From an uncultured Collinsella sp. (GTDB lineage: Bacteria > Actinomycetota > Coriobacteriia > Coriobacteriales > Coriobacteriaceae): 52,315 nucleotides of DNA. Numbering within the stretch: the stretch's first letter is position 1; the number at the start of each line of letters is the position of its first letter. The notes under the pieces are model-generated. The model made no database searches, was not told the origin of the DNA, and worked only from the letters and a program-made list of their open reading frames with translations. A program made the translations under genes and the position numbers. The DNA lies in NCBI GenBank assembly GCA_900546105.1, contig URBP01000002.1:1-52315 (forward strand), in the 5' to 3' direction. Below are positions 24,255 to 32,794 of this stretch, piece after piece.

Positions 24255-25517
24255 CTAAGCGCCGTAGCCCATCGCTTGCAGCACAAACATGACGACCGTC
24301 AGCACCGTAATCACGGCGATAGTCGCCCACGTGAGCACGTTCCACACGCGGCCGTTGCGGTTGGCGCCCATAATGTGACGGTCGGCGGCGATAACCACTT
24401 GGAACACCAGAACCACGGGTAGTAGCACGCCATTGATGACCTGCGAGGTCATCATAATCTGGAACAGATCGACACCGGGCATAAGCACCAGCACGGCAGA
24501 GATACCGATGATGGCCGTAATGATGCCGCGATAGACCGGGGCCTCGTCCCAGCTGCGGTCGGCACCGCGCTCCCAGCCAAATGCCTCGCAGATAGCGCTC
24601 GACGTAACGCCCGGCAGCACGCAGGCAGCCAAGAAGCTCGCCGCGACCAGGCCCGAGGCAAACAGTACCGTAGACCACTGACCCGCAATAGGCTCCAGCG
24701 CGCGGGCAGCATCGGCAGCATCGCTAATCTGAATACCCGCCGGGAACAACACCGTGCCGGTCGTGATGATAATAAAGCCGGCAATGATATCGGCAGCAAG
24801 CGAGCCGCTCACGGTATCGATGCGCTGCAGCACGATATCGTCCTCGCCCGCGTTCTTATCGACCACGTTGTTCTGCGCCAAGAAAATCATCCACGGCGCG
24901 ATGGTGGTACCGATCGTTGCGACCACGAGCGACACGTAGCTGGGGTCATTTTGAATGTTGGGCACGACCAGGTCGACCGCGACCTCACCCCAGTTGGGGC
25001 CAGCCATAAACGCGGCGACAATATAGGTCACGAACACGCAGCTCACCAGCAGCAGAATCTTCTCGATGCGCTGGAAACTCCCCGACATGGTAAGCATCCA
25101 CACCAGCAGCGCCACCAACGGCACCGAGATGCTCGCCGGCACGCCAAAGAGGGCAAGGCCGCTCGCAATACCCGCAAACTCCGAAATGGTCACAGCCGTG
25201 TTGGCGATCAACAGCGCCGCCATAGCAAGTACACTCTTGCGCACGCCAAAGCGCTCGCGAATGAGCGATGCCAGGCCCTTGCCCGTCACGCAGCCGCAAC
25301 GCGCCGCGGTCTCCTGCGTCACGATGAGCAGCACAGTCATGACGGGAAGCATCCAGAGCATCTTGTAGCCATAGCTGGCACCCGCACTGGAATACGTTGC
25401 AATGCCGCCGGCGTCATTGCCCGAAAGCGCCGCCAGCAGACCGGGACCCATAGCGCCAAAGATGGCCGCGATGGTCAGCTTTTGCTTGGTGCCCGACTTT
25501 TGCTTGGTATTTTGCAC
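24255..25517 (-). CDS. NRAMP-related Mg2+ transporter (NRMT-like)
   Basis: Integral membrane transporter of 420 residues with about eleven hydrophobic segments and the NRAMP fold. The metal site differs from Mn2+/Fe2+ NRAMPs. The first-helix DPGN motif is DAGG (in SGNDAGGIAT), and the sixth-helix methionine of the usual MPH motif is alanine (TTIAPWMIFLAQNN). Loss of that methionine is the hallmark of NRAMP-related magnesium transporters, a group with a characterised member in the coriobacterium Eggerthella lenta. Mg2+ uptake is therefore inferred. The start is GTG 25517, preceded by AGGTGG, 8 bases after the stop of the PRC/MgtE_N/CBS gene. An ATG-less longer frame overlaps that gene and is rejected. 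Confidence 0.85.
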   Translation of the reverse strand: MQNTKQKSGTKQKLTIAAIFGAMGPGLLAALSGNDAGGIATYSSAGASYGYKMLWMLPVMTVLLIVTQETAARCGCVTGKGLASLIRERFGVRKSVLAMAALLIANTAVTISEFAGIASGLALFGVPASISVPLVALLVWMLTMSGSFQRIEKILLLVSCVFVTYIVAAFMAGPNWGEVAVDLVVPNIQNDPSYVSLVVATIGTTIAPWMIFLAQNNVVDKNAGEDDIVLQRIDTVSGSLAADIIAGFIIITTGTVLFPAGIQISDAADAARALEPIAGQWSTVLFASGLVAASFLAACVLPGVTSSAICEAFGWERGADRSWDEAPVYRGIITAIIGISAVLVLMPGVDLFQIMMTSQVINGVLLPVVLVFQVVIAADRHIMGANRNGRVWNVLTWATIAVITVLTVVMFVLQAMGYGA

Positions 25518-25525
25518 GCGACCAC

Positions 25526-27370
25526 CTAGCCCATGACTGACATGGCGAGCAGCACCGCGGCGATGCAATACGCCACACACGAGATCATGACGGCAATAAC
25601 GTTCATGGCGGTGCCCGACGTGTTGAGGTCATGCTCGTCACGCCAGAACAGCACCATCAGGTAAATCACAGCACTCATGTTGCCAACCAGGCAAATGATG
25701 GCGGCAATGTTAAAGCAGCCGGTAAAGAGCTGCTCCTCAAACATAGAGGCATCGGGGAATGCAGCGGTGCGCACCAGCTGGGCGCACAGGTAGGTCACGA
25801 GTGACAGAATCAGGCCCATGCCCGTGCTCTGGAAGAAGAATCCCAGATACGGCTTGGGCTCGTCGTCGTGACCGTCATACTCCAGGAAGTAGTTCTTGAC
25901 GAACGACACCATGCGCGAGGCCGCCAGCAGCACGAGCGGCATGGCGCACATGGGGAACACCACCAGATGCGCGGAGCCGAGCGCCGTTCCCAGCACGGTC
26001 GCCATGATGCACGACGCGATGCCCCATACAACAACCCAGTACTGGCGATGCACGAACCAGCTGAGCACGTTCGTCGAGTCGTCCGACGCGCTATCGCCCG
26101 AGCCGACACCGGCGATCTGCAGGTCCTCCTGATGCTCCTCGGCGATAACGTCCATGGCGTCGTCGAAGGTCACGATACCAAGGATATGACGGTTCTCGTC
26201 GCAGACAGGGATGGCAACCAGGTCGTACTTGGTCATCTCGTCCGTCACGTCTTCCTGGTCCTCGTCGGGCGACACATAGACCAGGTCGCGATAGGCCAAC
26301 TGACCCAGCGTGGCGTCGCGGTCGGCTACGATCAGCGTGCGCAGCGAAAGCACGCCGGTCAGCATGCCACTCGGATCCTCGGTATAGACGTAATAGACGC
26401 TCTCGAAGTCCTCGTCGAGCTCGCGAATCGCCTCGATGGCGTCACCGACCGTTGCCGTAGCGGGCAGGGAGACAAACTCCGAGGTCATGATGCGGCCGGC
26501 GGTGTTGTCCTCATACCCCAGCAGGTTACGAATCGCCTTCTCCTCCTTGACGCCCATCAGGCGCAGGAGTTTCTCGGCCTTCTCGTAATCAAGCTCGTCG
26601 ATCAGGTCGGCAGCGTCGTCCGGGTCCATCATGGCCAGCATCGACGATGCGTCGGTGTCGGACAGGCCCTCGAGCATCTCGGTCATAAGCTCGTCGTCAT
26701 CGAACTCCGAGATGGCCTCGGCGGCCTGTGCCGTATCGAGCTGGGCGAACACCTGCGCGCGCAGGCGCGGATCGAGCTGCTCGATGATGTCAGCAATGTC
26801 GGCAGGATGCAGCTCGCCAAGCGTCTTGTGCGACACCGAGAGCTGGATGTTCTTAGTCGAGCGATCGAGCAGGTCCATATAAGACCAGGCGATAATGTCC
26901 TCGCTGAGCGGCTTGCCCAGGTGCTTCATAAAGCCCTCGACGACGTGCTCGAGCGCGGGGCTGATTGCACGCAGCAGGCCGCGGACGCCGACCTCGGCAC
27001 CCAGCAGGCGCAGCTGATTTTCGCCCGACATGGAGAACTTGATGTCGTTGACGCGCACGACCTTCATGCCCTGCGTGTCGACAATCTGTTTGTTGAGCAC
27101 GTCGCGCGCGAGCAAGAGTTCAGTCGGCTGCAGGTACGAAAAACGGATTTCGGTGGCCGACGTCTTAAGGTGCACGCCCGTCTCGTCGATACGGTCGACC
27201 CATTTGCGCCAGCTGATCATAAACGGCGTCTTGCCGGGACCACGGAACGCGAGGGACGTCACGTGCGGAAAAACTTCGCCGGTTGCAATGCCAAAATCGT
27301 TCACAACGCCGAGTTTTTCGCCATCGACGTCCAAGACCGGCAATTTGAGCATCTCACTCAGATAATTCAA
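25526..27370 (-). CDS. PRC-barrel/MgtE_N/CBS membrane protein, probable Mg2+ sensor
   Basis: A 614-residue modular protein. Two PRC-barrel-like domains (about 1-80 and 85-160) are followed by an MgtE intracellular N domain (about 185-290, with HPADIADIIEQLDP), a CBS pair (about 295-430, beginning RIMTSEFVSLPA) and five hydrophobic segments (about 455-614). The N+CBS module in MgtE channels binds Mg2+ and closes the pore. The membrane part here lacks the conserved Asp of the MgtE pore helices and its Gly-rich signature, so it may not be a channel. Its spacing of 8 bases to the NRAMP-related gene suggests it gates or regulates that transporter. The start is TTG 27370, five bases after GGGGAG; ATG 27352 is the alternative. 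Confidence 0.82.
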   Translation of the reverse strand: MNYLSEMLKLPVLDVDGEKLGVVNDFGIATGEVFPHVTSLAFRGPGKTPFMISWRKWVDRIDETGVHLKTSATEIRFSYLQPTELLLARDVLNKQIVDTQGMKVVRVNDIKFSMSGENQLRLLGAEVGVRGLLRAISPALEHVVEGFMKHLGKPLSEDIIAWSYMDLLDRSTKNIQLSVSHKTLGELHPADIADIIEQLDPRLRAQVFAQLDTAQAAEAISEFDDDELMTEMLEGLSDTDASSMLAMMDPDDAADLIDELDYEKAEKLLRLMGVKEEKAIRNLLGYEDNTAGRIMTSEFVSLPATATVGDAIEAIRELDEDFESVYYVYTEDPSGMLTGVLSLRTLIVADRDATLGQLAYRDLVYVSPDEDQEDVTDEMTKYDLVAIPVCDENRHILGIVTFDDAMDVIAEEHQEDLQIAGVGSGDSASDDSTNVLSWFVHRQYWVVVWGIASCIMATVLGTALGSAHLVVFPMCAMPLVLLAASRMVSFVKNYFLEYDGHDDEPKPYLGFFFQSTGMGLILSLVTYLCAQLVRTAAFPDASMFEEQLFTGCFNIAAIICLVGNMSAVIYLMVLFWRDEHDLNTSGTAMNVIAVMISCVAYCIAAVLLAMSVMG

Positions 27371-27511
27371 TGGTGCTCCCCATCATTATTCCTGCGGACC
27401 GCGTGACCATGCCGGCACGCAATCCGTGGACTTTTAGACATGTATACGCATGCGCGGGCGGCACGCCGCTCGGCGCTCACACCCCGTGCACGCGCAGAAA
27501 GCACCTGCATG

Positions 27512-27568
27512 GGGTCATCGACTGTATGGTCGAGGTTTGGATTTCACCTGTAACCTTTCTCTTGACCC
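27512..27568 (-). ncRNA. Possible structured leader of the Mg2+ transport operon
   Basis: In the 322-base spacer upstream of the PRC/MgtE_N gene, GGGTCA (27512-27517) can pair with TGACCC (27563-27568). They enclose TCGAC/GTCGA (27518-27533) and AGGTT/AACCT (27533-27556), a potential three-way junction. Stems are only 5-6 bp, so chance is possible. It does not match the M-box that I can recall. The rest of the spacer is GC-rich with no ORF. Confidence 0.25.
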
Positions 27569-27666
27569 TCATTAACCGCAGTAACTATAGCATCAGCATC
27601 GCGCTGCGGCACCGAATTTATGCGCTGCACATTGCAGGCATACCAAACACTGACGTATCCGTGACA

Positions 27667-27695
27667 TAGTCATTGGGGACGTTCTTACATGACTA
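27667..27695. repeat. Palindrome of the GGGGAC-loop family
   Basis: TAGTCAT (27667-27673) and ATGACTA (27689-27695) enclose TGGGGACGTTCTTAC. The right arm contains the stop codon of the deacetylase-like gene, so it lies at the very 3' end of that message. Confidence 0.65.
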
Positions 27696-29099
27696 GTCCG
27701 TGGTGTCGTCGTCCTCGGGAAGTTGGGGGAACACAGCGTTTTTGGGCATGGAAACCTTGGTGAGCGAGGTGAGCTTTTTGCTCAATGCCGTGTCCGTCTT
27801 GACCAGGTCGCTGAGCGTCACGATCTTGTAGCCGTCGGCGACAAGGCCATCGATAATCTGCGGCAGCGCCTCGAGCGTCTGCTCGGCGCACTCATCGCTA
27901 TCGGTGAGCAGCACAATATTGCCCGGCGTCACCGAGTCGAGCACGGTCGATACTTGCTCGTCAGCGCCGTTGAGCAGCCAGTCGCCCGAATCGATATTCC
28001 ACGAAACCACGGCGGACACCAGGTCCATCGAATCGATCCAGTTTTGCTCGTCAAACGCGGCGTGGGGGGCACGCAGCAACATCGTCTCGACGCCGGTCGC
28101 CGACTTAATCGCCTCGGTGCCCTTCGTGATCTGCTTGCGCACCGTCTCGCGATCCTCGCCCTTGAGCGAATCATCGCTGTAGCTGTTGGAGCCGATCTCG
28201 CACCCGGCATCGACAATCGCTTTGGCAGTAGCGGGCGAGGCTTCCGCGGCATCGCCCGAAAGGAAGAACGTCGCCGTGACGCCCTTTTCCTTGAGCACCT
28301 GCAAGATCTGCTTGGTCGCACTACTCGGACCCTCGTCAAATGTCAGGGCCACGTACTTTTCGTTGCCCTTGGGCGCTACGCTTGCGCACTCGACTACGCA
28401 GTCGGTGGCGGGCACGACCTCGCCGCGGTCCTGCGTCTTGCCCGACTGCTCGCCGACCCATACCTCGGAGCGGCCCTGAACACCCCAGGCTTTGACATAC
28501 TCAATGGCACCCGTGCCCTCGACCTTAAGCTTTGGCTCGATAACCGTTGCCTGGACCTCGTGCTTCTCGTACGTGTCGCGGCCGTCTTTGACCGTCACCT
28601 TCTCGCCGCCCGTAAGCTCGTGGCTTTTCCACTTGCTCTGCTTCACGCGCTTGCCGTCCACCTTTACCGACAGCTTTTCGCCGCCATGGCGGGTAAGCAC
28701 GCTATCGTCGACGGCCAGCAAATCGCCGGCGTCGAAGGTATCAGTCAGTTCCTGATCGTCGATGAGATTTTGCAACGTAGAGCCAACGCGCACCGCGGTC
28801 TGCTGACCGTTGAGGACGACATCCACGCTGCGGTTAACGTAGCCCACGACGGCAGCGATAAACAGTACGAGCGCGCAGCCCACGGCGATGAGCGCGTAGG
28901 GCAGGCGAGACGGGCGACGGGGCGTGCGGTTGTTGCCGATGCGGGCGCTGCGGTCGCTAAACCCGCGGCTATGGTTGAGATACATCGCGCCGGGCTTACG
29001 GCGGCGCTTGCGCTGACCGCCGGGCAGCTGCCCCAGGTCGCGGCGCGCCGTCGGGCGCGCACCCGAGTGCCCGTGTGAATAGGATCCGTTTTGGCGCAT
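27693..29099 (-). CDS. Membrane-anchored NodB-fold protein with degenerate active site
   Basis: A 468-residue extracytoplasmic protein: basic N terminus, one membrane helix (about 68-88), ubiquitin-like segments (about 91-200) and a polysaccharide deacetylase (NodB) domain (about 248-450). Most catalytic residues are replaced. Motif 1 is TFDEGP (D255, E256 instead of DD). Motif 2 is SNSYSD, with N305 and D309 where the two metal-binding histidines belong. Motif 3 is RAPHA, and motif 5 ends LLT399 instead of LLH. Deacetylase activity is therefore unlikely; a glycan-binding or scaffolding role is inferred. The ATG at 29099 has GGAGG before it. It follows the PRC-barrel gene by about 70 bases. 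Confidence 0.87.
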   Translation of the reverse strand: MRQNGSYSHGHSGARPTARRDLGQLPGGQRKRRRKPGAMYLNHSRGFSDRSARIGNNRTPRRPSRLPYALIAVGCALVLFIAAVVGYVNRSVDVVLNGQQTAVRVGSTLQNLIDDQELTDTFDAGDLLAVDDSVLTRHGGEKLSVKVDGKRVKQSKWKSHELTGGEKVTVKDGRDTYEKHEVQATVIEPKLKVEGTGAIEYVKAWGVQGRSEVWVGEQSGKTQDRGEVVPATDCVVECASVAPKGNEKYVALTFDEGPSSATKQILQVLKEKGVTATFFLSGDAAEASPATAKAIVDAGCEIGSNSYSDDSLKGEDRETVRKQITKGTEAIKSATGVETMLLRAPHAAFDEQNWIDSMDLVSAVVSWNIDSGDWLLNGADEQVSTVLDSVTPGNIVLLTDSDECAEQTLEALPQIIDGLVADGYKIVTLSDLVKTDTALSKKLTSLTKVSMPKNAVFPQLPEDDDTTD

Positions 29100-29171
29100 G
29101 TGCCCTCCCCCATAAACACAGCAAGCCGGAGCAACAGGTCTCCGGCTTGCCTCCCATCATGTGGTACGTCG

Positions 29172-29927
29172 CTATTTACTAGCTTTTGACGAGCCCCCGC
29201 TCGCCTTTTGATATTCGTCCTTAAAGGCCTTGAACATACCGCGCGTCTTGCCGAGCTGCTTGCCCAGTGCACGACTGCCCTTGTCCACGGCGACCGATCC
29301 CTTGTCATCGAGCACCTTGGCGCCCTTCTTGACCTTATCGCCTACCACGACACTGGCCTCGGCAGCCTTGGCGGCCGCGCCGCCCGAATACCCGAGCGCC
29401 TTGACCTCGTCCGAGACAATCATCGCGCCGTTCTCGTAGCCGCGCAGCATCGTCGGCGGCACCTGCGTGTCGCCCACCAACACGCTCGAAGCGGCACCGG
29501 CGGTCACGTAGAACATCTGCACAATACCCGAGCGCGGCTTGAACTCAACGTCCGAGCAGTAGCCCACGACATCGCCCGATTCCGTGCGCACGTCCATGCC
29601 GACCCAGATGATGCAATCGTCCAGGTTGATATCGAGGCGCTTGGCCGCGGCGGCATCGTAGGTGCCCTTGACGTCGTCGACCGCGACAGCACCCTCATAG
29701 ACGCCGATGGCATCGAGCGCCACAAAGCGGTCGGGACGCTCGATCATACCCGCGATATCGGACTGGCGGACCATAAAGCCCACCACGCGCGTGCCGCCCG
29801 GGGTAAAGACGGGAAAGTGAATCTTGCCGAGCTTTTTAGGGCTGCGCGGCGTGCCGTCCTTTTTGGTGCGCTTGTCTTCGGCAGGTTTGCGATAAACCTT
29901 GACGCCGACAAAATCCCCTGCGCGCAT
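29172..29927 (-). CDS. PRC-barrel domain protein
   Basis: A 251-residue soluble protein with two PRC-barrel-like units (about 1-85, with GKIHFPVFTPGGTRVVGFMV, and 95-170, with DVRTESGDVVGYCSDVEF). A Lys/Ala-rich tail follows, ending in Gly/Ser/Lys. PRC barrels are small beta domains found in ribosome maturation, photosynthetic and membrane-associated proteins; no enzymatic role can be inferred. The start ATG (29925-29927) overlaps the stop of the YtxH gene as TAATG, implying translational coupling. It shares the domain type with the N terminus of the MgtE_N/CBS protein nearby. Confidence 0.8.
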   Translation of the reverse strand: MRAGDFVGVKVYRKPAEDKRTKKDGTPRSPKKLGKIHFPVFTPGGTRVVGFMVRQSDIAGMIERPDRFVALDAIGVYEGAVAVDDVKGTYDAAAAKRLDINLDDCIIWVGMDVRTESGDVVGYCSDVEFKPRSGIVQMFYVTAGAASSVLVGDTQVPPTMLRGYENGAMIVSDEVKALGYSGGAAAKAAEASVVVGDKVKKGAKVLDDKGSVAVDKGSRALGKQLGKTRGMFKAFKDEYQKASGGSSKASK

Positions 29928-30316
29928 TATGCCTCGGTCGAGGGCTCCGTGGCCTCGGTGTCGGCCTCAGCGACGTTCTCGACCACGACGTCAGCAGCGG
30001 GCGTCACGTTGCCGCCCGAGATGGCGTCGTTGAGCTGCTCGCGAAGCTGGTCCATGCGCTCGCGGGCCAGGTCGACCTTGGCGCGCAGGTCATCGGTCTT
30101 GGCGTCGACCATCGGACCAAAGTCGTTGACCGCGGCACGAGCCTCCTCGGCACTGTGCTCGTAGGTGTCACGCATGTTGTCCCAGGCATCGTTGGCGATA
30201 TCGGCGGCCATGGCGCGGGTCTCGGCACCCGAGCGCGGGGCCAGAGCAACGCCGATGATAGCGCCGGCGGCAGCACCAAAGAGCGCACCGGAGACAAAGC
30301 TGAAAGTCTTTCCCAT
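29927..30316 (-). CDS. YtxH-family envelope protein
   Basis: A 129-residue protein with a Gly/Ala-rich membrane segment near the N terminus (SFVSGALFGAAAGAIIGVALAP, about 5-26), then a charged helical part with a likely coiled coil (about 45-105) and an acidic tail. This is the layout of the YtxH family, often stress-related, with unknown mechanism. The ATG at 30316 is chosen because GAGAGG lies 7 bases upstream; the ATG two codons earlier is too close. Coupled to the PRC-barrel gene downstream. Confidence 0.85.
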   Translation of the reverse strand: MGKTFSFVSGALFGAAAGAIIGVALAPRSGAETRAMAADIANDAWDNMRDTYEHSAEEARAAVNDFGPMVDAKTDDLRAKVDLARERMDQLREQLNDAISGGNVTPAADVVVENVAEADTEATEPSTEA

Positions 30317-30452
30317 GATCATTCCTCTCCTGCGGGCACCTCGATGCCCACCGTTTGAATGCTGTCCATTATACCCGCAGCGCAACACTTGCCGTCACGC
30401 TCATCTGCGTACGGTAAAGGCGCAGGTACATGATGGTGATAAGCGAGTGAGC

Positions 30453-31286
30453 CTACTCCTGAGGCGCAACCGGCATGGCCACCGTGGCGGCCGGGTCTTC
30501 GCCGGCGCCATCGACGAGCGGCAGGCTGCCCTCGTGCGCCGAGCCGGACGGAGCCGTTGCCGCACCGCCAAAGACGGCCGCGGAGGCCTCGTGGTTCTCG
30601 ACGACCGCGCCCTCGGTATCGATTGGCATCTGCGGCTCGTCGTCAAAGCTCGGGACGCCTTGGGGCTCCGCAGACTCGGGCTCAGCAGGCGCCTCGGCAA
30701 CGGGCTCAGCGCCGGCGTCGGCAGGAGCGTCGTCCTCGGACGCATCCTCGGCCACGTCCTCGCCGTTCGCGACGGCGACGGCCTCGTGCGGATCTTTGCC
30801 CTCGGCCTCGGCACGCATGCCCAGCACCAGGTTGCGCAGACCCGCGACCGTGCCTTCCACGTCGGGGGCCGGCTGATCGGCGTGCAGGTACGCCCAGTCC
30901 ATCATAAAGGTCGCCGACGACAGCGCGCCAATGGCCAGCGCGTCGTCGGGACACGAAAGCTCGACCTCAAAGACACGCTCGTCATGCTCGCTCACGCGCG
31001 TGCGACCGCACGAGATGCTGCCGGCAAGACCGGTCTCGTTCATGAGCTCGACCGTCACGTGCTCCAGCAGGTGGCAAAGCTCGGTCTGGCCCATGCAGTC
31101 CTGGAACTCGCGACCGGAATCGCCCAGGCACAGATGCTTGGCAATCGCGGGCACCAGGTAGTACACGCGCGCCGTGGCCTCGATGTCCTCCGAGGTCATG
31201 AGCGGCATGCCGGGGTTCACCAGCACATGCGCACAGATCTTGTCCTCGCTGACGGTGACCTTAAGGATGTTGAACAGGCCTGCCAT
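30453..31286 (-). CDS. Stand-alone protein similar to the cyanophycin-synthetase N domain
   Basis: A 277-residue protein. Its folded part (about 1-155) contains HLLEHVTVELMNETG and CGRTRVSEHDERVFEVEL. This follows the pattern of the N-terminal domain of cyanophycin synthetase CphA1, which has H-I-I-E-H-V-A-L-E-L, then AG and GRTR. No ATP-grasp or Mur-ligase domain follows; instead there is a long acidic, Ala/Glu/Pro-rich tail (about 155-277) that is probably disordered. Function unknown. The ATG at 31286 has AGGGGAGAG before it. It sits 24 bases behind the CNNM/CorC gene in what looks like one operon. Confidence 0.7.
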   Translation of the reverse strand: MAGLFNILKVTVSEDKICAHVLVNPGMPLMTSEDIEATARVYYLVPAIAKHLCLGDSGREFQDCMGQTELCHLLEHVTVELMNETGLAGSISCGRTRVSEHDERVFEVELSCPDDALAIGALSSATFMMDWAYLHADQPAPDVEGTVAGLRNLVLGMRAEAEGKDPHEAVAVANGEDVAEDASEDDAPADAGAEPVAEAPAEPESAEPQGVPSFDDEPQMPIDTEGAVVENHEASAAVFGGAATAPSGSAHEGSLPLVDGAGEDPAATVAMPVAPQE

Positions 31287-31310
31287 AACTCTCCCCTACT
31301 CTTCCTTGTC

Positions 31311-32684
31311 CTACTCGTCGCCATCGTGCGGATCCACAGAGCCCGCACCCGACGCCGCCGGCTTCTCTGCCGAAGACTCGGAATCCTTCTTATCGGTTTC
31401 GGCCGGAGCGATCACGCGAATGAGCGAGATGCGCTGGCCACGCATCGACTGCACTTTGAACTTGTACCCCGCGACCTCAAACACCTCTCCGATGTCGGGC
31501 ACCGAGTCGCAAAGCTCCAAAATCCAGCCGGCGATGGTCTCATAATCATCGCTTTCCTCGAGCGGCCAACCAAGCTCAATCGCGTCATCGCACGAAAAAC
31601 GCCCATCGACGAGCCACTCACGGCGCGAGAGGCGCGTGAGGTACTTGTTGTCGGGATCGAACTCGTCCTCGATCTCGCCGACGATCTCCTCGACGATGTC
31701 CTCGATGGTGATGATGCCGGCCGTGCCGCCGTACTCGTCCACGACGACCACGATCTGGTCGTGCGAAGTCTGCATCTCGGACAGCAGCGGCAGGATGTCC
31801 TTGGTATCGGGCACAAAGGTGGCGTCGCGCAAAAAGTCGGCGATGGGCTGGTCGCCCTTGCCGTCGAGCGCGGGCTGGATCAGGTCCTTGATGTGCGCGA
31901 TGCCCGCGACGTTGTCGGGATCCTCGTGATAGACGGGGATGCGGCTGAAGCCGGTCTGGCGCATGGTGGACAACACGTCGGCGACCGTCTCGTCGTCCTC
32001 GCACATGGTGGTGTCCACGCGCGGCACCATGACCTCGCGGGCAACGGTGTCGCCCAGGTCAAAGATCTCGTGGATCATGCGCTTTTCCTCGTCGAGCAGG
32101 TCGTCCTGCTCCGAGACCATGTACTTGATTTCTTCCTCCGAGACGTTCTGGCGGTCATCGGCACTCTTGATACGCAAGATGCGGGCCAGGCCATCGGAGC
32201 AAGCGCCAGTCAGCCACACGAGCGGACGGGCGATCTTTTGGAATACGGAGAGCGGTCCCACGACCTGCTTGGATACGCCCTCGGCGTTAGCAAGGCCGAT
32301 GCGCTTGGGCACGAGCTCGCCGATCACGATGGACACAAAGGCGACGGCGACGGTGATGATGACCGGCGCCAGGCCGCGCGCGATGGCGGAGAGCGGCGCG
32401 ATGCCAAAGCTCATGAGCCACGTGGCGAGCGGGTCGGACAGGCTCGTCGAGGCAACGGCGGACGAGGCGAAGCCCACGAGCGTGATGGCGACCTGGATGG
32501 TGGCGAGCAGCTGGTCGGAGTCGGCAGCCAACTTAATGGCACGCTCGGCGCGCTTGTCGCCTTCCTCGGCCTCATGCTCCAGCACGGCGCGCTTGGCCGT
32601 GGTGAGCGCCATCTCGGACATAGAGAAGTAGCCGTTGATGAGGGTCAAAACGAGGGTAGTGATAAGGGAGATGGTTATGTCCAT
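31311..32684 (-). CDS. CNNM/CorC-family membrane protein (hemolysin-like)
   Basis: A 457-residue membrane protein with the DUF21/CNNM transmembrane domain (about 1-185), a CBS pair (about 205-330, with MVPRVDTTM and VVDEYGGTAGIIT) and a C-terminal CorC_HlyC domain (about 345-430), then a polar tail. Members are Mg2+ transporters or regulators of Mg2+/Co2+ flux, usually efflux; the hemolysin label is historical. The ribosome site is weak (GAGAAACTCCCG before ATG 32684). It precedes the CphA-N-like gene by 24 bases and follows the hemolysin III gene by 110. Confidence 0.92.
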   Translation of the reverse strand: MDITISLITTLVLTLINGYFSMSEMALTTAKRAVLEHEAEEGDKRAERAIKLAADSDQLLATIQVAITLVGFASSAVASTSLSDPLATWLMSFGIAPLSAIARGLAPVIITVAVAFVSIVIGELVPKRIGLANAEGVSKQVVGPLSVFQKIARPLVWLTGACSDGLARILRIKSADDRQNVSEEEIKYMVSEQDDLLDEEKRMIHEIFDLGDTVAREVMVPRVDTTMCEDDETVADVLSTMRQTGFSRIPVYHEDPDNVAGIAHIKDLIQPALDGKGDQPIADFLRDATFVPDTKDILPLLSEMQTSHDQIVVVVDEYGGTAGIITIEDIVEEIVGEIEDEFDPDNKYLTRLSRREWLVDGRFSCDDAIELGWPLEESDDYETIAGWILELCDSVPDIGEVFEVAGYKFKVQSMRGQRISLIRVIAPAETDKKDSESSAEKPAASGAGSVDPHDGDE

Positions 32685-32794
32685 CGGGAGTTTCTCGAAC
32701 CTCCAAGATTCGGGACGTCAGGTCAAAACGTTGATGACGGATACGGCAATTGCACCGGCGCCCAAACGAGGACGCGGGCGCGCAGGCGTGGTCG

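Noticed and set aside
27371..27692. M-box or ydaO riboswitch
   Set aside because: A GGGTCAA-AGAAA segment recalls part of the M-box, but the conserved core and stem order do not follow; kept only as a low-confidence structured leader.
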